Shown piece by piece: positions 1 through 11,346 of a DNA stretch of 64,000 bases. Below the pieces are notes generated by a model that was not told the DNA's origin, ran no database searches, and saw nothing but the letters and a program-made list of their open reading frames with translations. A program made the position numbers and the translations under genes. Within the stretch, counting starts at the first letter, position 1, and every line of letters starts with the position of its first letter. The stretch comes from Eumeta japonica. Its lineage: Eukaryota > Arthropoda > Insecta > Lepidoptera > Psychidae. The stretch is from NCBI GenBank assembly GCA_005406025.1, contig BGZK01001369.1:62001-126000 (forward strand). The letters run 5' to 3'.

Positions 1-3000
1 AAAATAACCAGTAATGTCAGAGATGTGTGCGAGCAGACAGACATAAAGACAGACAGCTAAAAAATAAAAAAATTAAACAAAATCATATGTATAGATTATC
101 CGATAGAACAATTGATATTTTAAATAAACTATATATATTTTTAATGCAGACATTACTCCATCTTCTCATTAAAAATAGTTTGGTATAATTTGATAATGTA
201 ATATCGTATTAAAAATAAATATGTATTTTGAAAATAGGGTATTTAATATATTGTATGCATTAGTTGACGGGGAATGCATATACATTGATAGCTCGCATAT
301 CGGATGTAGAGTTGTTGTCTTGTCCTTAATGTAATTTGCTATAGTTACCAAAATAGACTTGATTTGAACACATAAGAGAACATTAAGTCATACAATTTAA
401 ATAATTCCATGAATATGAATAAACTACATTATTGTATTGTAATATAATTTATAACAAAATTACAATAAAATTGGAAATCTGTATTCTCAAGATGCTACAA
501 TTTAATCATTTTTATGTTCAACTTCATTATTATTTAATAATGAAGTCGAATTAACGAAAACGTAAATTTTTAGTTACACTTTTTTGACGCATTAAAGTCG
601 TATGAAATTCAGTTTAACACTGAAGTATTTACTACACGTGGTGTTAGAAACATTATGAAATGTCGCACTTATGTGCTAAAGCCTGCGTATAATATGAAAT
701 TTGTTACACGTATGAAAACACGTGGCGCCATTTCGTTGTGTGTGAAATATGAGTAGGCAGGTGGAAATTGTTTCCTTTTACTATATAAAATACATAATCT
801 TATTAGCTTGGACTGTCTTTGCCATGGATGAGTGTGAAAACGGTAGAGCTGGCAAGTAAAATGTTATTAATTAAAAACGTAAAAATCTCAAAATTAGAAA
901 CAAAAGCTACAGAAACATACTTTGTCTAAACGCTCGTGGCATGTGGAGTCACAAAATCTGCGATCGGAAAAGCTAACATTGCGCGCTTACTTGCATTTGC
1001 AGGCCTTATGGCGGGTATACTAATGTTGCCACTCGTTATCAATCCTTTTTATAATTGAAACGACAGAACACATTTAATGTTTTAAAGTAATGTGATTGGC
1101 GTGGTCGGGTTACCACTCTCACACTTGTCCCTAATTCTCGCTGTAGTTCTCAAATTTAAGCGGAAAATTATCACTGCGTTGTCACGTGGTTTATTGAAAT
1201 CGATATCTGGTAATTTTTGGGAATCTATTAATTTCCCACGTAAAGGTTAAGACTTTGTTAATCACACAACGAGCTTGTTGATGAACTTCACCACCACATC
1301 GTTGATAATGTTATTTTTTAAAAACGCGCCCATACTAAATGCAAGTACCAACACAAATGACGCAACTATGACGTCGTCGACGCTCGCCCGCAATGTGCAT
1401 CTCGTAGTAATTTATCGATGTCTCATTTGGACGCGTACACGCAACCCTAATGTCTGACGTCACTGACGCAGTTTGTGTCCCGTGTCGCGTGCCACGAGCG
1501 AGCGAATATAAAACAATGAGTGTGTAACAGCTCTTTTATTCACTTCTAGCAAACCTAAATAATGGGAGAACAAGTGAAATAGATAACCTCAGGAAGTTTT
1601 CATTCATTCGAAATATTTCAAAAAATTGTTAGTATTTTAGCATAAAAAGCGATACAATAGCTGATAACGAGTAGACATTGATATTATAAGCTGTCTAATT
1701 AACGATAGTTCTCTTTTACTGCTTAAATGTGCACAAATTATACAGCGTCACATTTACAGCTGTTCAGTAGAAGATTAATAAGATTACAATAGCGATATAA
1801 GATGCAATCTTGGTGCAAAAGCTAAATATTAACAATTCAAGTTAAGTATTGTGATTGACTAGAGCACCTTAGGAGGGAACGAATCACCTCTTGTACACCC
1901 TTGCTAATAGTAGCGCTTTTAAGTACATATAATGTCAAAACATGAACCACGATTTCTCCAAATTATGAAATACTTGTTATATTATAAACATAATACGTGC
2001 GCTAACAATACAATAATATGTTTTAACGTATGTTTATCGATTTCGAAGTTGACATGATCACATAAGATCACTGGCGTAAAAAAAATTACTGCTCTAATTC
2101 AAAATTACCAAATGTGCGACAGTTCCATTTTCAGCATACAAACACATTTTCAACGCCAAGTGAAAATGGTACAAAGGAAATATACCTTTTGTTCTTGTTT
2201 TAGTGAGGTTTGCATATCTTTAATAGTAATTAGTAAATAAATAATATCAGTAATTATTTAATACCTCGGAATAAACCAAATGATCAGAACATTTGAGAAC
2301 ATAATGAAATAATAAGTTTAACATGTGGACTGCAATGGACTGTTTAACACTAACAAACATGTATTCGATTTAAATCAAAAACTACCACTTTTATTTCCTC
2401 TAAGTATATCGAATATTGTTAAATAAAATACATACATACTAATAATCCCATCAAATTTATCAAAATCCAAAGTTAAGACATTGACTTTTGCAAACGGTTC
2501 CTTGACCGTCATATCACTTTTTATTAGATCATTAATAGAGCTATGAAGGTTGAAGTAAAAAATAAAATGAAATGTTTCAATATGCGATAATTCAGAGGTT
2601 TCGTTTACGAGGATGGCTGCCACTCTGAGCTTTGCAGATTTAACAAATAAAGAGCGAAAGGACTAGCTGATGTAGCTACGATTGTTCGTCTGCTTTAACT
2701 ACTTTCATAGCATAATTATATCTCTTTGTGGAAAAGCTGTTGACATTCAGAAAATATATGTTCTACAAAAAGCAAAACGGTTCGAGCTATTCACAAGTAA
2801 ATATAAAAAAATATTTTAAGAGGTCATTTTAAGGAAAACCATATTTAACTGTCCATTTCCGGTATATTTAGCAAAGTACGATGTATTTTTATTGAATCGG
2901 GTTTAAATTATCGTATCACTAAGACTCGGCCTACGTATTCTTTACATTCGGATAGTCGGGCTTATACTACGACTGGACTGGCTGGACTGGGGCATGTCGG

Positions 3001-3104
3001 GGCGGCCAACGTACGTCTTCATCGTTGTGACGATAATGTACAGAACCAACGGCTTAATTACTCTTTGAGGCATACAGCGTGTGGTATGATTTGAGTTAGG
3101 GTAA
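1..3104. other. Gene-free AT-rich DNA
   Basis: No coding region is supportable; open frames are short and match no family I recognise. A GC-richer patch around 1350-1545 contains a possible core promoter (listed separately). The rest is AT-rich DNA without clear tandem or inverted structure. Confidence 0.6.
1455..1545 (+). promoter_or_regulatory. Candidate promoter: CRE palindrome plus TATA box
   Basis: The palindrome TGACGTCA (1455-1462, a consensus CRE for CREB/ATF-type bZIP factors) lies about 45 bp upstream of TATAAAA (1507-1513), in a locally GC-rich stretch. A weak initiator-like TCACTT follows near 1540, slightly farther from the TATA box than is usual. No open frame that I recognise lies downstream, so any transcript would be non-coding or would be spliced to an exon I cannot see. 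The motifs are seen; promoter activity is inference. Confidence 0.3.
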
Positions 3105-3197
3105 AAACCTATCGATCAAGTTAGTATCGAACTCACTACCGCCTGGTTGGACGAAAACGCACTTCTACACTGAGCCACAATCGCACTTAACCTAATA
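3105..3197 (-). repeat. tRNA-derived SINE head (remnant)
   Basis: Read on the minus strand, this segment has an A-box-like part (TGGCTCAGTGTAGAAG) followed about 45 nt later by a B-box-like part (GTGAGTTCGATACTA), the split promoter of RNA polymerase III genes. The spacing and a decayed anticodon arm suggest a tRNA-derived SINE, not a working tRNA. The assignment is based on box resemblance only. Confidence 0.4.
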
Positions 3198-4164
3198 CGT
3201 GACATAATAATGTGTACAGTGTGTTACGTGGAAACATTTACATTACAACATTTGTATTTTTTTTTAATGTTAAGGACCGGGACAACATGCAGCGTGTTGA
3301 TATAAGCTCCCTTTGCGACTATGAGACCATAATTCACAAGTAAATGGAGATACTAGAAAATAATATAAATACGACAAAAAAAAAATACAATAAAGTTAAA
3401 AATTCTCAAGCTAAATGAGAGCAATAGATGCGCTATGTGAGTCTCTGCTTTTTTATATGTCCTATGTACGGATACCATAGTATTTCATACTTTATTTGCT
3501 GCGCAGCTGTTTTGTTATTATTTTGTCATATTAAAAGCCGAGAATTATTTCTTTAGTATTATGAAATATGGTGTTACTTATTGTCATACATTTTGCATTT
3601 TATGTACTATCTTTCCGGAGCTCTATATAAATCAGGGCTTGTCCGTGCGTCCAATATTATTTAAGGAGGCTTTATAATATGTTTTATATGCTAAAGGGAA
3701 TGGTTGTCTAGGATCAGTTCCATTATAGGCGACTGTATTTGCCTGTACAATAGAATCCCTAAGTAAGTAACAGAACTAATTAATGACTGTTTTAAAAATA
3801 TATTAAATATAAATACACGTATGAGACCGTTTATAAAAAAAAAAACTTATTTTTAACTCCATTGTATATACTACTGCTATATATTTTTTTGTATATCCAA
3901 GTATAACCATTACCTGTTAGAAAGGCAGAGGACATATTTTTAATAAAAATTAACATTTTAAAGCTTAATATTTTTAAAGTTTAAAATTTCTGGATTTTCA
4001 AGGACCCTTAAAGATTTTGAATGAACTATCCAAACGATATCTCATACATATCCTTTGCGTGTAGAGGCAATAACTTAAACAAAGTTGTTGTTCGAGATTT
4101 TAATCTACCACTGTTCAGGATTGATTAATATATATAACCATACTAAATTACAGCTTTCTAGTAA

Positions 4165-4262
4165 TGAGAGTCTCTAATTTAAGCCACGGACGGATAGACG
4201 GACGGACGTACGGGCATGCCGCAATGATAGGGGTCTCGTGTTGACAGCGGAACCTTAAAAAT
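4165..4262. repeat. Dispersed lepidopteran-type repeat (gacggacgga / ggaaccttaaaa tail)
   Basis: Contains a run of 'gacgga' words (about 4186-4208) followed by 'gcggaacctt'. The same layout, a run of gac(g/a)ga words and then a degraded 'gggttcc' or 'ggaacc', recurs near 47100, 51890 and 62050-62120. This is typical of a very common lepidopteran interspersed repeat. Exact ends are not visible. Confidence 0.4.
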
Positions 4263-4434
4263 AAAGAAGGAGAAATATACCAAAAGAGAAACATTCTATT
4301 TTAATTTTATAAAACGGAATGTTTCTGTGACGTCACTAACTGAACCAAAATATAATATGATTGTGTTTATTTATTAATTATTGAAGCAATTCTATAGAAT
4401 CGTTGTGATTTCAAACCGGATGCAACGGAAAAAA

Positions 4435-5235
4435 CGACAGGTAAGAGACACAAATATAAAAATGTGTAGGACAGAGCGAGAGAGCATATGTCGGACAGGT
4501 AAGAGACACAAATACAAAAATATGTAGGACAGAGCGAGAGAGCAAATGTCGGACATGTAAGAGACACAAATACAAAATGTGGGACATAGAGAGAGAAGAC
4601 AGAGGACACAAAAATATGTAGGACAGAAGAGAAATAAATATGGACATGGAACAAATAGAAATGTGGACATAAAGAGAGCAAATGTCGGACATGTAAGAAC
4701 ACAATACAAAAATATAGGACAGAGAGAGCAAATGTCGGACATGTAAGAAACAAATACAAAAATGTGGGACAGAGCAGAGAGCAAATGTCGGACATGTAAG
4801 AACAAAAATACAAATGTGGGACAGAGCGAGAGCAAATGTCGGACATGTAAGAGACAAATACAAAAATATGTGGGACAAAGGAGAGCAAATGTCGGACATG
4901 TTAAGACACAAATACAAAATATGGACAGAGAAGAGCAAATGTCGGACATGTAAGAGACACAAATACAAAAATGTGTAGGACATAGCGAGAGAGCAAATGT
5001 CGGACATGTAAGAGACACAAATAAAAAATGTGTAGGACATAGCGAGAGAGCAAATGTGGACAGGTAAGAGACACAAATACAAAAATATGTAGGACAGAGC
5101 GAGAGAGCAAATGTCGGACATGTAAGAGACACAAATACAAAAATGTGTAGGACATAGCGAGAGAGCAAATGTCGGACAGGTAAGAGACACAAATACAAAT
5201 ATATGTAGGACAGAGCGAGAGAGCAAATGTCGGAC
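4435..5235. repeat. Minisatellite, 58-bp unit, about 14 copies
   Basis: The words 'gtaagagacacaaatac', 'gtaggacagagcgagagagc' and 'aaatgtcggac' recur with a 58-bp period at both ends of the array (for example the gtcggac sites near 4490, 4548, 5113, 5171 and 5229). In the middle (about 4560-4950) the copies shrink to 50-53 bp through scattered one- to three-base losses. Because 58 is not a multiple of three, all three minus-strand frames stay open for 170-280 codons. These are array artefacts, not genes. The units are purine-rich on the plus strand. No transposon ends are seen at the borders. Confidence 0.95.
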
Positions 5236-7374
5236 GAAAATAAAATTAAAATTAAATAACATATGTTAAATAAAATATAAAATATCTTTTAAAATTAATC
5301 AAAATAATTGTAATTATCCTACCTTTGTTATATATATTCATCTCATTCTTTTGTAAATTTACTGAAGTTTCACTTCTATCGTGTGTGAATAGCACACACC
5401 TTATTGTTTTTTTTTTACAATCATCTAAGTATAATATTCAAATCGTTACTGCTCTTATAAAATTTGTACATATCGGAATCAAGTAGACTATGATAGTGCC
5501 AATATAATTTAAGAACATATTTCTCGACTTACTCTTTTAAATATATCTTTGATGTGAAATATAAACGCATTGGCAGAATTCATTTTACTCTGAGATATAT
5601 TTTGAACTTACTTGAAATACGGCTTGTTTTAAGTACAATAAATGAGTCCTTTCATTAATATAGATAATAATATAGAATGAGTTTATCGAATGTAGTTACA
5701 AATAAGAAATATGATGAAATTTGCCTCTCAAAATTAGAACTCGAAACTTAGGAAAACAGAACAGATCACATCTCTCGAGTCCGGGTATGGCTAGCATTTG
5801 TTAAGGTGCGGCAACAAATACAACAAAATCGACAACAAATTATGTTGCCTTTCCTTTTCCGTAAATACCTAGGTCTTCGTGCCGAAATATGGTACCGACT
5901 TGAACTGTGACACACCAGCTCGCAAGAAGTAGGAGGTTTCATTTATCAAGTTTACAATAATAATTGCTACAAAACCGGCAAACAATTGAGTTGATAGCCT
6001 TAAAAGTCTAAATATTGCTGACAATGCTCTTTTGCGCGACTTTAAACAGCGCTTGTGCGATTTTAATTATGCCCAGACCCATTAGTAAAATACAGTACGA
6101 TGATATTGTTAGCTGAGTATTTATAATGGTCATACAATTATTAATGTCGTACATTTCGTATACAAAATCAATTTCGTCAGAGTTCTACATATAGGTACTA
6201 TTTTGAGTGACACAAATTAATGAGTTTAGGTATATAGATGAACATTAATTACGGTAAGTTTAATAATTATTAACAAAAACAACGAATATGTGCACAAGAG
6301 ATGAGCTGAAGCTTAACAGTGAAAATATGCAGACTACCTAATATAACGCAAAAATTGAGGACAGAAAATGTATATTAGATACAGAGAAAAAAATTGCTGT
6401 AAGAATTCGCAAGACGAAAAGTTGAAAATTTACGTAAATCTTTGTTTTGACAAGAAATAAACGGAATAACTTCACTGACATCTCGTGGTCGCTAGTCTTA
6501 GTTATCAAAGGTCAAACGTCACAAAATTCCTTTTCGCAAATAAAGCGTTCTTTTGTGGTTCCCACATCCACTTGTACGTCGTTAGAAGTAATCACAAAAC
6601 TCGTATTATGTAAATTTTTTTACGTATTAGCGATATTTATTTTTTAATATGAATATTCTTTTTTTAATATGAACATTTTTTGATACAAAATGCAGAGCGA
6701 CATGCGTCTGTTTGTAGGATAACAGTAGGTAAACTGAGCAAAGGGTACATCCCTTAACGCGTTATATAAAATTAACATGCAGTCCACACGAAGTTAGTTA
6801 AATATGATGATAAATAAGTATATGATGAGTGTATGATGATAAATAAACATTAAAATGAGTTATTGGGCAAGAGCTATCGTACCTCGTCCGAATATGTTAA
6901 TGGAAAAACTAATGGGATTGAACTGTTCGGCTATCAGGTTGTTTCGTGTCATTTTTATGTGTTGTACTAATTTTATTAACAATCGAATCTTTTGTATCTA
7001 GGAGTAAAAAAAAGCAGCACCTGAGTATCTGGCCCATTTTTCTCAAGGTGTATCAGCATTTGGACTGGGTGGTAACGTCAAAAGGAATTCATTAATGACG
7101 TATTCCAAGCGTAATTCCATTACCTACGAAGTAAAATCATTTTTGATTTCATTTGATTTGAAGTGACTTTAATGTATCAGGTTCTTGCCACATATGGTAA
7201 GAAATAATCACACCGACAATATCTATGTTTTATAATTGGAGACTCGAATCTTGAATTCTTCATGAAGGCCTAATATTGATAGGAAGATGCTAAGTACCAT
7301 CATCAAAAATGCGATGCCAACGTCCAGCTTAATTTACTCTATGAGTCAGAGAACGAAGGTTGATTTTCTTAAAT
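5236..7374. other. Gene-free AT-rich DNA
   Basis: No supportable gene. Two small direct duplications are visible: 'ttttttaatatgaa(t/c)att' twice at about 6641-6682, and 'tatgatgataaata' words around 6800-6850. Otherwise it appears unstructured. Confidence 0.5.
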
Positions 7375-7480
7375 TGAAAACTCACTGGTTAATTCATCCG
7401 CGCTCAGGATTCAAACCAGGTACCTTATGTTTTAAAAGTAACATTCTTGACCACTCGATCACTGTCGCTCTATTATGAAA
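7375..7480 (-). repeat. tRNA-derived SINE head (remnant)
   Basis: On the minus strand the segment reads like a tRNA-Ser/Leu-type head: an A-box-like stretch GTGATCGAGTGGTC followed by a B-box-like GGTTTGAATCC. The arms between them do not fold as a tRNA, so this is a SINE or tRNA-pseudogene remnant. Similar segments lie at 3105 and about 59640. Confidence 0.45.
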
Positions 7481-8420
7481 TAAATGTACATTCACTGTGA
7501 CAGTGACTGGACTACTTATTGACTAGTATTAACTACTTATTAGTGTAAGTGAAATAAATTTATTTGACTTTAATTCTGCTTACTATTCTTACCAACGTAT
7601 AAATAATTAAATAGATAAGTATGTTTTTCCACACCACATACAATTTTAAACGGAACACAAAACCATTTTTATGGTTAGCGAAGTTCAATTTCAATGAACG
7701 TCAACTTTGTAATCCGACATGGGAAACTTATAAAATTCAAGAACTCTGTGAAAAAATTCACATTCAAGTATATTATAATTGAAGATCACTAATGCGTAAC
7801 AGTGACCAAATAATGTATAGATTGCAACATTAGTGTTCTATAAATACACACAATTAATATCAGGTATTTTATTACAATCACAAGTCTAAAATTACAGCAC
7901 TTTTTAAGCTGTTAATATTCTGCTTATTGAAGAATATAGACACTCGACGCGTGCTTACAAGCTCTAGCAACCGTTCTACTTTGAGCGTCTTTGATCACAC
8001 ACTTCTATGACGCCGCGCAAATCGTTCGTTGTACTAAAAACGTGTATGATCAAATTTGTAGTAAATTTTATGCCTTATAAAATTTTGTCATACTTGTAAC
8101 GTGTAACGATGAGTAATACCTGCAACAAATTGTTTCTATTAAACTCTGACTTGTACCCTGGCTAAACACAAGATCACTTAAGATTCTTCATCTACCCTTC
8201 GAAGTTTATATAAACTTACATATTTCCCTCTTTCATACCAGATTTTGTGCTGCTATATTTTGCCAAATTTAACTGAGTTCCTTTTGTATTTTTTTCCTTT
8301 TATCGTAATGAAGGAATTAAATAATAATTCCTAAAAAATTGACGACAACTACAAAGAAAAAGAATATTGAATGGAAAATAAAAACCGTTTTCAATAACCT
8401 ATTTAAATAGTTGCTTAAAC

Positions 8421-8616
8421 AGACTTCAAAAACATCTAATTATTTATTTTTAAAGTCGGTCCCAGCTAAAACAAGGCAAAATAACATGTATATAAATGAA
8501 TACGAGACGTTAAATATTGACTCGGAAAGGAGACCGTCTTCTTAGGACATATAACTGTGTGATTAATGTTTAGCTGGAACCACCTCCAAAAACAACTATA
8601 GATGTTTTGGAAGTCT
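8421..8616. mobile_element. Small inverted-repeat element (MITE-like)
   Basis: The first roughly 47 bases (8421-8467, beginning AGACTTCAAAAACATCTA and ending in GTCCCAGCTAA) match, imperfectly, the reverse complement of the last 47 (8570-8616; AGACTTCCAAAACATCTA read inward, ending GTTCCAGCTAA). There is about 100 bp of unrelated DNA between. The matching terminal words and total length near 196 bp suggest a non-autonomous DNA transposon. No target-site duplication is clear, and no protein is encoded. Confidence 0.5.
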
Positions 8617-8879
8617 CTTTATAATTCATTTAGTTACTTTACTATGATTAACCGGGCATTTCCTTTACTTTTGTATGGAGCAAGTGGAAAAGCAGTTTAT
8701 GGGTGGGTGCTTAGTAATGGTGCGGTTTATGATTTAAATTTTAAATAATAAAATGTTGGTTGATTCATTAAAAACAAAAAAGTATAGAAGAGTTGATCGC
8801 AGTCGGCCTTTAGATCGCACATAGGCCTTGAGAGTAATAAAAACGAGACAATCTAATGACCAAGCATGATATTAAAATT

Positions 8880-9447
8880 ACTGCTAATTATTGAGGACTA
8901 TTGAAAACTTTCGCAGACCCAATTAAAGATAACATTCCATTTTACACTTTTGCGCTCAAAAAGGAGCGTAAGGTCAAAGCAGTATTTAAGGGAATCCTAA
9001 TTGGAATCGGAACTGATGACACTAAAGTCGATTTAGAAGGACAGGGGTACGAAGTTTATGTGGTGCACAAAATGCACAGTAGAGATGGGACCGCTTTAGG
9101 TTTAGCTTCGGTCATTTTTACTGAAAAATGACATGAGAAGAGAGATTTTAAAACTCTCTCGAAAATGTGCGGCCTCTCCGGCTTAATCGAGGAGGCCCAT
9201 ACAAGAGAGGTATTCCTGCCCAGTGTTAACGATGCTAGTTATACGGAAACACAACTATAAATTATGACGCGTAACCGCGCTGCGTGAAATGCTTGTTTCC
9301 TCATTGAACCAAGGATTGTGATAGTACTAAAAAGTAGGAGGCAATTCTGCCTGCTGTGATTGTGGCCAAGAACATACGGCCAATTATGGAGGACGCGCGA
9401 AAGCATCAAAAACGAACATTTTTTTCCAACGGAAAAATAAAATGTAC
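8880..9447 (+). pseudogene. Jockey ORF1 (gag-like), 5' part
   Basis: The nucleic-acid-binding ORF1 protein of a jockey-type LINE coats the element RNA. The open part (8901-9131) shows the PRE_C2HC-type region: 'IPFYTFALKKERKVKAVFKG' followed by 'DLEGQGYEV' and 'MHSRDGTALGL', then 'CGLSG' after a frameshift (about 9165). A decayed zinc-knuckle region follows in another frame: Q-C-stop-R-C-stop-LYG, then PRCVKCL (about 9218-9295). A second knuckle, CCDCGQEHTANYGG, lies at about 9347-9385, with its last cysteine replaced. Several stops and frameshifts make this non-functional. The reading frame is cut at 9447-9460 by the PLE insertion and resumes at 11347. Confidence 0.8.
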
Positions 9448-9460
9448 AGAAGGACAAGAC
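9448..9460. repeat. 13-bp target-site duplication, left copy
   Basis: AGAAGGACAAGAC here is identical to 11334-11346. Both copies belong to the interrupted jockey gag frame, so together they bracket the Penelope-like insert exactly. Confidence 0.9.
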
Positions 9461-9857
9461 GCTTGCCTGCAACATGTATTAACATGCAGCATGCAACCCA
9501 TCGCTGACCCTCGAATCTCTATCCAAATGATTGAATATTGATTCCAGAGGATTGACAGATATCGAACACCTAAGCAAGTGTTATTTATTTTTATAATTAT
9601 CTAATTCCGCTAACTGTTAAATTGTAAATTCTACGTACGTTTCATGCCAACAAGGCACATCCTCAGGAAATTGCCGACAGTCACATCCACCAGGGTGCAA
9701 GGAGCGTTAAAACAACCAACACAACCTCGTTAGGCAGGCCGCTGTCATGCAATGGTCAAAGAACGACAACAACATTCTTAAGGCAGCCACAGACTACCAC
9801 CGATAGATATGCTTGTCAAATGTCACAGACTAACCATCACCAACATTACCCAAATAG
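9461..9857 (-). other. PLE 3' untranslated block with hammerhead-like motif
   Basis: This is the non-coding tail between the PLE stop codon and the target-site duplication. On the minus strand it contains CCTGAGGA, then a short stem (GTGCC / GGCAT), then TGAAACGTACGTAGAA (about 9628-9660). That order resembles the core of a type I hammerhead ribozyme (CUGANGA, stem II, GAAA, short stem III, UA cleavage site), a feature known from PLEs. The fit is imperfect: one extra U follows CUGAGGA and stem I is weak. The block is about 70-80% similar by eye to 59868-60245. Confidence 0.55.
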
Positions 9858-10640
9858 TTACAGGCAAGCGTCAAATAATGGCGATTTATAAACGTCAATT
9901 TGGTCGTTGAGCATATTATTATTATCTTTATGTTTTAAAATTTCGAAGGATTCCAAAACATTCAAACGTAACCCCTTCTCACACACATGCAAGACATCGA
10001 ATTTGTGATCATTATTAAGCTTATGACCGGTTTCTAATAGATGTTTAGCAAAATGGGATCTGTCTGATTTATTATTTCTAAAGGCCGAAATATGTTCTTT
10101 GTATCTTTTTTCAAAGCAACGTCCGGTTTGTCCTATATATATTGATTTACAGTCATCACAAGTTAATTTATAAATTCCAGATTTTTTATTATTGTGTAAT
10201 TTATCTTTATTGTTACATAAAGTTTTCAAATTATTATTTGTTTTAAAGGCCGTATAAATATTATGTTTTTTTAATAATCTTGAAATTTTCTCCGAAATTG
10301 TACCAAAATATGTCAAACTAGCTATATATTTCTTTTGATCTTTAGATTGTGTTGGATAGATACCTTTCTTTATAATACTTTTTTGGTTTTTATTAATGAG
10401 TCCATCAATGCATTTTTTACTATATCCGTTTGCCAATGCTATACTGTAAATGGTATTTAATTCTAAGGAGAAATTATGATTATTAAGGGATATGGTGAAT
10501 AACCGATGTATCATTGATTTATAAGCCGCCAATTTGTGTTGCCATGGATGACAAGAAGAAATTGGTATTGTAGTATCTGTGCACGTGGGTTTTCTATATA
10601 TTTTAAATTCATGTCTATTATTTTTTCTAGTTAAGGTCAA
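9858..10640 (-). pseudogene. PLE polyprotein, C-terminal part: RT thumb, linker and GIY-YIG endonuclease
   Basis: A 260-codon open stretch. Residues about 1-55 (including KIYRKPTCTDTTI and WQHKLAAYKSMIHRL) are the region that follows the YVDD box in PLE reverse transcriptases. Residues 155-240 are a GIY-YIG nuclease: GIY at 155-157, a CxxC pair at 161/164 between GIY and YIG (a PLE hallmark), YIGQTGR at 168-174, the conserved Arg near 179 and the metal-binding Glu at 230. The nuclease nicks the target DNA to prime reverse transcription. This domain looks intact, but the open stretch has no genuine start of its own. It is the continuation of the RT frame after a frameshift near 10655-10670, so the whole protein is not made. 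Confidence 0.9.
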
Positions 10641-11333
10641 ATCTAAAAAAATTATAGAATTGTTTGTTCTCTAGTTTCAATTGAATTTTGGGGTGTATGC
10701 CATTAATATAATTTTGAAACAGATCTAATTCTATTGAATTACCTAGCCAACACATAATAATATCGTCCACATATCAAAAATAATACAGGATATTATTATT
10801 GTTTACTATGTGCTTATTTTCGAATTCATCCATAAAAATTTCGGCCATTAATGGACTTAAAGGTGAACCCATAGCTAGACCTTCTTTTTGTATATAAAAT
10901 TGATTATCATAACGGAAATAATTTTGATTCATGAACAATCCTGTTAATTTTAAGATATTGTCCTTCTCGCCTGGATGTAGTTTTTGTTTATCTAACTTAT
11001 TTTTTATGATTGTTAAGCATTCTCTAAAAGGAACATTAGTAAATAAACTGTCTACGTCAAATGAGATTAATTTGTTATTGTTTCGAAGGACAATATCTTT
11101 AATTTCGTTAACCAGGTCTAAACTATTAACGAAACTTTATTTTGGGTTGAATGAAATTTTTCTTTTTATTATATCATTTATGTATTTAGCTAATCTATAT
11201 GTTGACGCATGCACATACGATACCACCGGACAAACCGGCTCACCCTCTTTATGTACTTTTGGCAAACCATACAATCTAGTGGCCTGTGGATTCATCGGTA
11301 TTAAATTTCTTTTTCTTTTTAGAAAGACAGAAA
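10641..11333 (-). pseudogene. PLE reverse transcriptase, broken
   Basis: The minus strand reads, in order: LYGLPKVHKEG (about 11280), a stop (TAA, 11137-11139), motif A ISFDVDSLFTNVP (about 11040-11075), GLAMGSPLSPLMAEIFM (about 10835-10885), a TGA stop (10774-10776), then the YVDD box (10759-10773) and IIMCWLG. All are standard PLE RT landmarks. Both stops fit single-base changes in an otherwise continuous frame, and a frameshift near 10660 separates this part from the endonuclease. The RT fingers and the N-terminal domain are absent through 5' truncation. Confidence 0.88.
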
Positions 11334-11346
11334 AGAAGGACAAGAC
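11334..11346. repeat. 13-bp target-site duplication, right copy
   Basis: Identical to 9448-9460 (AGAAGGACAAGAC). Jockey gag coding resumes directly after it. Confidence 0.9.

Larger units (their letters stand above)
9461..11333 (-). mobile_element. Penelope-like element (GIY-YIG type), 5'-truncated
   Basis: A 1,873-bp insert lies between two copies of the 13-bp duplication. Read on the minus strand it holds the end of a reverse transcriptase, a GIY-YIG endonuclease and about 400 bp of 3' non-coding DNA. PLEs make variable-length target-site duplications of about this size. The amino-terminal half of the usual protein is missing, so the copy is 5'-truncated at 11333. The last 400 bp recur at 59868-60245, which confirms where the family's 3' end lies. 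Confidence 0.9.

Noticed and set aside
4367..5262. Long minus-strand frames (173-283 codons) rich in Cys, Leu, Ser and Phe
   Set aside because: They run across the 58-bp minisatellite in all three frames because the period is not a multiple of three; the peptides are simple translations of the repeat.
7375..7480. Functional tRNA gene
   Set aside because: A- and B-box-like words are present on the minus strand, but no acceptor stem or anticodon arm can be formed; a SINE remnant fits better. The same applies to 3105-3197 and 59640-59730.
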